Assembly: GCA_024641245.1 (NCBI GenBank)
Contig: JAHEDK010000017.1
Location: 1 to 57,198, forward strand
From: Actinomycetes bacterium
GTDB taxonomy: Bacteria; Actinomycetota; Acidimicrobiia; Spongiisociales; JAHEDJ01
Reading direction: 5' to 3'
Length of the DNA: 57,198 nt
Under the pieces are notes generated by a model. That model saw only the letters and a list, made by a program, of their open reading frames with translations. It ran no database searches and was not told the origin of the DNA. The position numbers and the translations under genes are program-made. Of this stretch, positions 51,146 through 57,198 are shown in pieces (position 1 is the first letter of the stretch; every line of letters begins with the position of its first letter).

Positions 51146-53770
51146 TCAGAGCCCCCCGAGAGCCTTACCGACGGTTTCCCGAACGAGGTCGAGTGCGGCC
51201 GGCATCGCCTTCCCTGCAGGTCCCCCGGCCTGGGCGAGTTCGGGATCGCGGCTCCCGCCACCTCCGAGTAGTCGCGCCGCCGGAGCGAGCAGCTCCGCAG
51301 CCGACAGTCCTCGGGCGACAAGATCGACCGACACGGCCGCCACCAGGGCACCTTTGCCCTCGTTGACCGAACCGACGACGACGACGCCGGATCCCAATCG
51401 ATCGCGAACCTGCAAGGCCAGCGCTCGCATGGCGTCGGGTGACATATCCCGATGGTCGAGCACGATGAAGGCAGAATCGCCAACCTTCTCAGCGGCGGCG
51501 GCAGCGTCGCCGGCAGCCTCGGAGCGAACACGTTCGGCCATTCGCGAGATCTCTGACTCGAGTTCTTTGTTCCGCTCGATCAACTGTTGCACCCTGATAG
51601 GCACCTCGGATGGGGTTGAGCGCAGCAGGCGGCCCGAGGCGGTGAGGGAGTCGCGTACACCGACCAGATGCGCATATGCGCTGGTGCCGGTCAGCGCCTC
51701 GAGTCGACGCATATTCGAACCTATGGAGGACTCGCCGATCACAATGAGCGGTCCAACCTGCCCGGCAGCCGGAGTGTGAGTGCCTCCACAGAACTCCGTG
51801 GAGAAGTCACCCACCTTGACCACACGGACGGTGTCGCCGTACTTGTCGCCGAAGAAAGCGATCGCTCCCATCTCCTGGGCCTCGTCCTTGGTGGACTCGA
51901 TGGTCTGAACTGCAGAGTTGGCGATGATTTTCTCGTTGGCGAGTCGCTCCACTTCCGTGATCTGCTCTTCGGTGAGAGCGGCGAAATGGTTCACGTCGAA
52001 GCGCAGCCGTCCGGCCTCCACGAGCGAACCAGCCTGCTTGACGTGATCTCCCACAACGTCGCGCAGAGCCCAGTGAAGGATGTGCGTCCCGGTGTGGCTC
52101 TTTCGGATCTTCTCTCGACGCGGGGAATCGATGGCTGTTTCGACAGCCTGGCCAACCTGAAGAAACCCGGAGACGATCTTGCCGCGATGGGCGTAGAGGC
52201 CCTGCACCGCGTGCTGGGCATCGGAGACCGACAGGACGCCGGTCTCGCTTCCGATACGCCCGATGTCGCCTACCTGTCCGCCGGCCTCGGCATAGAAAGG
52301 CGTACGGTCTAGGAACATCTCTACTTCGTCGCCCTGTTCGGCACGATCAACCGGTTCACCATGTCGAAGAATGGCGAGAATCCGGCCGTCGGCTGCCTCC
52401 AGGTCGTATCCAAGGAAGGCGGTGAGGCCTACGTCGTCGAGGATTCGCCGGTAGAGATCTTCGGCGGCCGCCTCTTCTCCACCCTTCCAAGCTGCTCTGG
52501 CCCGTGATCTCTGCTCGTTCATCGCCGCATCAAACCCGCGCTCGTCGACAGCGTATCCTCGCTCGGCAGCGATTTCCTTGGTGAGCTCGATGGGGAACCC
52601 GTAGGTGTCGTGCAGCTTGAAGGCCACATTGCCTTCGAGTTCGCTTCCGCCGTCGAGGCCGGCCAGCTCAGTGTCAAGGAGATTGTGACCGCTCTCCAAT
52701 GTCTTGCGGAACCGGCCCTCCTCCCTCGAGACGATATCGAGTATGAAGTCCTGTTGATCGACGAGGGCAGGATAAGCGCTTCCCATGATCTCGATCGTGG
52801 TGGAGACGAGCTGCGGTGTGACCAGTTCCACACTTCCCAGTTGCCAGGCATGCCGCACCGCCCGCCTGAGCAGGCGCCGCAGAACATAACCGCGTCCCTC
52901 GTTTGAGGGGACAACGCCATCGGCGATCAGGAAGGTGACGGCTCGCCCGTGATCCGCCAGCACCCGGAGCGAAACATCGGCCAGCTCATCTGTACCGTAG
53001 GTGACCCGGCAAGCGGCTGATCCGGCGTCGAGGAGTGGCCGGACGATGTCCGTGTTGAAGACGGTGTCCGCCCCTTGGAGAACCATTGCCATACGATCGA
53101 GTCCCATGCCGGTGTCGATGCTCTTCGCCGGCAGATTGCCGATCACGTGATACGGCTCATCCTGGATATTCTGCATGAAGACGAGGTTCCAGATCTCAAC
53201 GAAGCGTTCTTCCCCGCCCCCGATCGGACCACCCGGTTCGCCCCAGCGCTCGCCACGGTCGACGAAGATCTCGGAACTCGGGCCACACGGTCCCGGCACG
53301 CCCATCTGCCAGAAATTGTCCCGGCCGCCTTTCTGGACCCGGTCGGCCGGGACGCCAACCTGATCGATCCAGATTCCGGCCGCTTCGTCGTCGGTGTCAT
53401 ACACGGTGTACCAGAGCCGGTCCGGATCGATACCGAACACTTCCGTAACGAGTTCGTAGCTCCACGGAATGGCGAGTTCCTTGAAGTAGTCGCCGAAGCT
53501 GAAGTTGCCCAGCATCTCGAAGAATGAAAAGTGACGCGTCGTCGTCCCGATGATGTCGATATCCGTCGTGCGGGCACATTTCTGAACTGATGCCGCCCGC
53601 AGATAGGGTGGGGTTTCCTCGCCGAGAAAGTACGGCTTGAAAGGAACCATGCCGGCGCTGGTCAGCAGCAGCGTCGGGTCGACCGGAATGAGTGATGCCG
53701 ACGGACGAACGACATGGCCCCGCTCTTCGAAGAACGACAGGAACGACCGGCGAATCTGATTGCTGTTCAT
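51146..53770 (-). CDS. alaS: Alanyl-tRNA synthetase
   Basis: Class II synthetase of about 874 residues with all domains: catalytic core (SFLSFFEERGHVVRPSASL, TTRHFSFFEMLGNFSFGDYF), tRNA recognition, editing domain with zinc ligands HTGTHILH and CGGTHTPAAG, and a C-Ala domain with a glycine-rich GGGGSRDPELAQAGG. ATG at 53770 is preferred; a GTG at 53779 also fits. TAACCT ends 9 bases before the ATG and no ribosome site is seen. Confidence 0.97.
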   Translation of the reverse strand: MNSNQIRRSFLSFFEERGHVVRPSASLIPVDPTLLLTSAGMVPFKPYFLGEETPPYLRAASVQKCARTTDIDIIGTTTRHFSFFEMLGNFSFGDYFKELAIPWSYELVTEVFGIDPDRLWYTVYDTDDEAAGIWIDQVGVPADRVQKGGRDNFWQMGVPGPCGPSSEIFVDRGERWGEPGGPIGGGEERFVEIWNLVFMQNIQDEPYHVIGNLPAKSIDTGMGLDRMAMVLQGADTVFNTDIVRPLLDAGSAACRVTYGTDELADVSLRVLADHGRAVTFLIADGVVPSNEGRGYVLRRLLRRAVRHAWQLGSVELVTPQLVSTTIEIMGSAYPALVDQQDFILDIVSREEGRFRKTLESGHNLLDTELAGLDGGSELEGNVAFKLHDTYGFPIELTKEIAAERGYAVDERGFDAAMNEQRSRARAAWKGGEEAAAEDLYRRILDDVGLTAFLGYDLEAADGRILAILRHGEPVDRAEQGDEVEMFLDRTPFYAEAGGQVGDIGRIGSETGVLSVSDAQHAVQGLYAHRGKIVSGFLQVGQAVETAIDSPRREKIRKSHTGTHILHWALRDVVGDHVKQAGSLVEAGRLRFDVNHFAALTEEQITEVERLANEKIIANSAVQTIESTKDEAQEMGAIAFFGDKYGDTVRVVKVGDFSTEFCGGTHTPAAGQVGPLIVIGESSIGSNMRRLEALTGTSAYAHLVGVRDSLTASGRLLRSTPSEVPIRVQQLIERNKELESEISRMAERVRSEAAGDAAAAAEKVGDSAFIVLDHRDMSPDAMRALALQVRDRLGSGVVVVGSVNEGKGALVAAVSVDLVARGLSAAELLAPAARLLGGGGSRDPELAQAGGPAGKAMPAALDLVRETVGKALGGL

Positions 53771-53779
53771 GGGGGCCAC

Positions 53780-53785
53780 AGGTTA
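53780..53785 (-). promoter_or_regulatory. Candidate leaderless -10 box of alaS
   Basis: TAACCT on the minus strand, 9 bases before the alaS ATG. No convincing -35. Confidence 0.3.
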
Positions 53786-53850
53786 GCTCTTGTCGGATGA
53801 CAGCCTTTTGTCGTCTTGAGGTTTGCCGATGAGGAGACGTCGTGCACAAC

Positions 53851-54030
53851 TCACGACTGCAGACTTCGCGATCCTGCGTCCAGGAGGTCCGCAACGCTGC
53901 CGGCCGCGGCTCTGCCGATGTTGGCCGGCGTGAGGCGTTGGCGCGCCCTGCGCAGTCTCGTGACCACCCAGGCGGAGCCACCCACTCCGGCCGCCATACC
54001 CAGCGAGAACCAGCGCACACGACGCAGCAT
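53851..54030 (-). CDS. Small membrane protein, DUF6167-like, 59 residues
   Basis: ATG at 54030 opens a 59-codon frame 10 bases after the rarA stop. It begins MLRRVRWFSLGMAAGVGG, a basic start then a membrane segment, followed by a basic stretch (RLRRARQRLTPANIG) and a short helix. Small proteins of this plan lie between the rarA and alaS genes in many actinobacteria. Function unknown. Position and spacing support it as real although it has no strong ribosome site. Confidence 0.65.
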   Translation of the reverse strand: MLRRVRWFSLGMAAGVGGSAWVVTRLRRARQRLTPANIGRAAAGSVADLLDAGSRSLQS

Positions 54031-54040
54031 GATCGGGAGC

Positions 54041-55387
54041 CTACCGATCCTGCCTGCTCGAGCGCCCTAGATGGAGATCCCAGGCGGTCAGGCGATCGGC
54101 GATTTCCTGTTCGTGCCCCTCGAAATCCGGAACGTAGATCCGGTCACCGGCCAGCACATCCGGAAGATATTGCTGGGCGACGATGTGGCCTTCGTAGTCG
54201 TGGGGATACCGGTAGTCGGCACCATGGCCGAGTCGTTGTGCTCCGGCGTAGTGAGCGTCTCTCAAATGGGCGGGCACCTGCGCACCAGGATGGTCTTCGA
54301 CTGCCTGTCTGGCGCGCCCCATCGCTCGAGTTACCGAGTTGGATTTCGGTGCGGTCGCCAGGTAGACCGCCGTTTGACTGAGGGCGTACGAGGCCTCCGG
54401 GAGACCGACAACCTGCAGCGCATTGAAGCCTGCCACCGCCAGCGCCAGAGCCGACGGGTCGGCGAGACCGACGTCCTCAGAGGCGAAGATGATCATCCGT
54501 CGGGCGATGAACTCAGGGTCCTCTCCTGCGCCCAGCATCGTGTGTAACCAGTACATCGCCGCATCGGGATCCGATCCTCGCATCGACTTGATGAAGGCGG
54601 AGATGATGTCGTAGTGCTGATCGCCCGATTTGTCGTACCGGATGATCCGGCGTTGCAGAGATTCCTCGATGTCGGAGTCCTCGATGACGGTCGAGCCGCG
54701 GGCCGAGGCAACGTGTCCCGCCATCTCGAGTGCGTTGAGTGCGAGACGGGCATCTCCGCCGGTTCGTTCGGCCAGCGCTGAGGCAGCCTGGTCGGAGATG
54801 TCGTATCCGCTGGTTCGGAGTCCGCGCGTCGGATCGCCGACGGCCCGCCGAATGAGTTCCGTCAGGTCGGCGGGCGTAAGCCCTTCCAACCGGAACAGTG
54901 TGCACCGGCTGATCAGCGGTGAGTTGACCTCGAAGAACGGGTTCTCGGTCGTGGCGCCGATGAGGACGACCGTCCCGTCCTCAACCCCCGGCAAGAGGGC
55001 ATCCTGTTGGGACTTGGTGAATCGGTGGATCTCATCGAGGAACAGCACCGTGCGCCGCTCATCGGTCTCCAGACGATGCCGTGCCCGCTGGAGGACCTCA
55101 CGAACGTCTTTCACTCCGGCTGAAACCGCAGAGAGCTGTTCGAAGACTGCCGAGGTCTCGCTGGCGACGAGACGGGCAAGGGTCGTCTTTCCGGTGCCCG
55201 GCGGACCCCACAGGATCATCGAAACCGGCCGACCTTCCTCGACCATCGAGCGAAAAGCCGCCCCGGGTTCGAGCAGATGTTGCTGTCCGACGACTTCGTC
55301 GAGGGTGGCCGGTCGCATTCGCGCCGGCAGCGGTGCGACGCCAGAAAGGCGGGCGGCGCGCTGTGGTGCGAAGAGATCGTCTTGCAT
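54041..55387 (-). CDS. rarA: Replication-associated recombination ATPase RarA/MgsA
   Basis: AAA+ clamp-loader-like ATPase acting at stalled replication forks. The 448-residue protein has RPATLDEVVGQQHLL, Walker A GPPGTGKTT, Walker B LFLDEIHRF, sensor 1 GATTENPFFEVN, SRC arginine finger region, and the C-terminal tetramerisation part (KSMRGSDPDAAMYWL, RRMIIFASEDVGLADP). Start ATG at 55387. Confidence 0.96.
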   Translation of the reverse strand: MQDDLFAPQRAARLSGVAPLPARMRPATLDEVVGQQHLLEPGAAFRSMVEEGRPVSMILWGPPGTGKTTLARLVASETSAVFEQLSAVSAGVKDVREVLQRARHRLETDERRTVLFLDEIHRFTKSQQDALLPGVEDGTVVLIGATTENPFFEVNSPLISRCTLFRLEGLTPADLTELIRRAVGDPTRGLRTSGYDISDQAASALAERTGGDARLALNALEMAGHVASARGSTVIEDSDIEESLQRRIIRYDKSGDQHYDIISAFIKSMRGSDPDAAMYWLHTMLGAGEDPEFIARRMIIFASEDVGLADPSALALAVAGFNALQVVGLPEASYALSQTAVYLATAPKSNSVTRAMGRARQAVEDHPGAQVPAHLRDAHYAGAQRLGHGADYRYPHDYEGHIVAQQYLPDVLAGDRIYVPDFEGHEQEIADRLTAWDLHLGRSSRQDR

Positions 55388-55425
55388 CAGACCATCCGGT
55401 CGCTCGTCAGCACGCCGGCGTAGGG

Positions 55426-55453
55426 GGTACGCGGCGCCTGGTACCCGGTGCCC
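55426..55453. repeat. Heptamer array of a second type, between aspS and rarA
   Basis: Four tandem 7-bp units GGTACGC, GGCGCCT, GGTACCC, GGTGCCC lie in the 71-base gap. The unit differs from copies A-C but has the same length and setting. GGTACC makes it partly self-complementary. Confidence 0.55.
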
Positions 55454-55458
55454 ATCAG

Positions 55459-57198
55459 TCAGTCGTCTTTCTCACCGGATAGTGCCGCACGCACGTCCGG
55501 GCGGAGGTCGATACCTAGCTCTATCAGCTGAAAGTCATCGACCCGCGTCGGTGACTCGGTCAGAGGATCGGTACCCGTCTGTGTTTTCGGGAACGGAATG
55601 ACGTCGCGGATGCTCTGCTCTCCCTGCAGTATTGCGAGCAGACGATCGATACCAACTGCGAATCCGGCATGAGGAGGCGTCCCATAACGCAACGCCTTGA
55701 CGAACCACCCGAAGCGGCTCTCCGCCTCCCGATCTGAAATTCCCAGGACCTCGAAAACCTGCTTCTGGACTTCCGGGTCGTGGATCCTGACGCTGCCGGA
55801 CCCGAGTTCGCTGCCGTTGAGCACCAGGTCGTAGGCCTTCGAGACGGCCTCCCTGGGGTTGTCGCGCATTTCCGAGACGCTGACCGGCGACGTGAACGGA
55901 TGATGAGCAGGCGCCAGGTCCCCCCCCTCGGTTTCTTCGAACACAGGGAAATCGACGACCCAGAGGAAACTGAGATCGTCGTGTCCCCTGGGACGGCCCA
56001 GATCGAGTCGCAACTGCCCGAGAACCCGACCGACGACCTTCGCCTGATCCGCCGCGATCAGCAGGGTGTCGCCGGGTGAGGCAGTAATGCGGGAGGCAAT
56101 GTCGCTCATTTCGAGGTCGCTGAGGAACTTCGCAACGGGTGAGCGAAGCGAACCATCGTCCTCGACCACCATCCACACCAATCCCCCGGCACCGAGTTCC
56201 TGTGCCCGCGCCACCAGACCGTCGAGGCCGGACCGAGACAACCCGAGCCGTCCGGCGTTGATACCGCGCACGACACCTCCGGCTTCGAGGGCGCCGCTGA
56301 ATGTACGAAACCCGCTGTTGGCAACGGCCTCACCGAGGTCGATGATCTCCATTCCGAACCGTAGATCAGGCTTGTCGGTGCCGTATCGGGCCATCGAGTC
56401 CGCATAGGTCAGCCGCGGGAAGGGCCGCGACAATTCCACATCCCGCGCCTGCTGCACAACGGAAACGATCACCTGTTCGAGGGTGTCGAGAACACCTTCT
56501 TGTCCCCAGAAGGCTCCCTCGATATCTAGTTGGGTGAACTCGAGTTGCCGGTCACTGCGGAGGTCCTCGTCCCTGTAGCAGCGAGCGATCTGGTAGTAAC
56601 GATCGACACCGCCGACCATGAGGAGCTGTTTGAAGAGCTGCGGCGACTGCGGGAGCGCGTAAAACGTTCCCTTGCTGAGGCGGCTGGGAACCAGCATGTC
56701 GCGTGCACCTTCGGGCGTCGAGCGAATCAGCGTGGGAGTCTCGATTTCGAGGAAGCCCAGGTCATCGAGGGTTTGCCGCATGGCCCGGACCGCGCTCGAT
56801 CGGGCGCGGAGGTTCGCAGCCATACGCGGCCGGCGCAGGTCGAGGTAGCGGTATTGGAGTCGGATCCGCTCATCGATCTCGATCCGGTCGTTGATCATGA
56901 AAGGCAAAGCGTCCGCGCTGCTGAGCACCTGCACCTCGCCGGCAACGACTTCGACCTCACCCGTCGCCATCTCGGAGTTCTTCGTCCCTTCCGGGCGGAC
57001 CCGCACTGTGCCGGCAACGGAAACGGTGTACTCCATCTTGAGATCGCGGGCAGCAGGCAATTGCTCAGGATCAACGACGACCTGCACGAGACCCGATGTG
57101 TCGCGAAGATCGAAGAAGATGATCCCGCCGTGGTCACGCCGCCGGTCCACCCACCCGGCCAATCGGACGTGGTCGCCGATCCGCTCCGAAGTGAGCGT
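55459..57198 (-). CDS. aspS: Aspartyl-tRNA synthetase, 5' end cut by the window
   Basis: Class II synthetase; the first codons (perhaps 10) lie beyond the right edge, because the reading frame continues in family-like sequence (LTSERIGDHVRLAGWVDRRR) to base 57198. The anticodon OB-fold, motif 2 (RCYRDEDLRSDRQLEFTQLD), the bacterial GAD insertion, and motif 3 (GFAVGIDRLLAIL) are present. The anticodon-domain residue after RRRD is histidine, as in non-discriminating enzymes that also charge tRNA-Asn. That is inference. A TTG at 57162 is not the true start. Confidence 0.96.
   Translation of the reverse strand, partial: TLTSERIGDHVRLAGWVDRRRDHGGIIFFDLRDTSGLVQVVVDPEQLPAARDLKMEYTVSVAGTVRVRPEGTKNSEMATGEVEVVAGEVQVLSSADALPFMINDRIEIDERIRLQYRYLDLRRPRMAANLRARSSAVRAMRQTLDDLGFLEIETPTLIRSTPEGARDMLVPSRLSKGTFYALPQSPQLFKQLLMVGGVDRYYQIARCYRDEDLRSDRQLEFTQLDIEGAFWGQEGVLDTLEQVIVSVVQQARDVELSRPFPRLTYADSMARYGTDKPDLRFGMEIIDLGEAVANSGFRTFSGALEAGGVVRGINAGRLGLSRSGLDGLVARAQELGAGGLVWMVVEDDGSLRSPVAKFLSDLEMSDIASRITASPGDTLLIAADQAKVVGRVLGQLRLDLGRPRGHDDLSFLWVVDFPVFEETEGGDLAPAHHPFTSPVSVSEMRDNPREAVSKAYDLVLNGSELGSGSVRIHDPEVQKQVFEVLGISDREAESRFGWFVKALRYGTPPHAGFAVGIDRLLAILQGEQSIRDVIPFPKTQTGTDPLTESPTRVDDFQLIELGIDLRPDVRAALSGEKDD

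Overview
The window is a contiguous stretch of a high-GC bacterial chromosome, almost entirely core genes. Actinobacterial hallmarks are clear: a mycobacterial-type integration host factor next to gmk-rpoZ-coaBC-metK-priA, a PriA that has lost its helicase motifs, an actinobacterial-style PyrR leader, frequent GTG starts and ATGA/GTGA gene overlaps, and starts that look leaderless. A complete type IV pilus operon without a secretin gene fits a single-membrane actinobacterium, perhaps of a deep class such as Acidimicrobiia. That class placement is inference. No phage, insertion sequence, CRISPR array or tRNA gene was seen.

Layout. 1-790: the 5' end of a 16S rRNA gene (minus strand) with its leader and promoter. 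790-5565: two plus-strand genes, an ABHD18-like hydrolase and a class A penicillin-binding protein, with tyrS (minus) between them. From 5591 to the right edge every gene lies on the minus strand. Read in transcription order (right to left) they are: aspS, rarA, a 59-residue membrane protein, alaS, ruvX, mltG, aroE; the type IV pilus block (DUF4388 protein, pilB, pilT, pilC, two prepilins, pilD, pilM, pilN, pilO, PilP-like); aroC, aroK, aroB, efp, nusB; the pyrimidine operon (PyrR leader, pyrR, pyrC, carA, carB, pyrD, pyrF); mihF, gmk, rpoZ, coaBC, metK, priA, def, fmt, rsmB, rpe, a GGDEF response regulator; an FMN riboswitch with ribD, ribE, ribBA, ribH; infC, rpmI, rplT, an rRNA methyltransferase, pheS, pheT, argF, mpg.

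How the parts work together. The shikimate enzymes (aroE, aroC, aroK, aroB) flank the pilus operon. The pyrimidine genes make UMP from bicarbonate and glutamine, but pyrB (aspartate transcarbamylase) and pyrK are absent from the cluster. The rib genes make riboflavin under FMN control. The translation genes (aspS, alaS, tyrS, pheST, infC, rpmI, rplT, efp, def, fmt, rsmB, 16S) dominate the rest.

Most interesting signals. (1) Arrays of 7-bp units in inverted arrangement in three intergenic regions, plus a fourth array with a different unit. (2) An infC leader with a terminator hairpin, a competing pairing and an AUC start codon. (3) A pyr leader in which the PyrR-binding hairpin hides the ribosome site of a 15-codon leader peptide that carries a terminator and overlaps pyrR by GTGA. 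(4) FliA/WhiG-type promoters in front of the main pilin and pilT. (5) A PilT fused to an MshEN-like domain. (6) A TyrRS with a degenerate HIGH motif. (7) An IF3 with a repetitive acidic tail.
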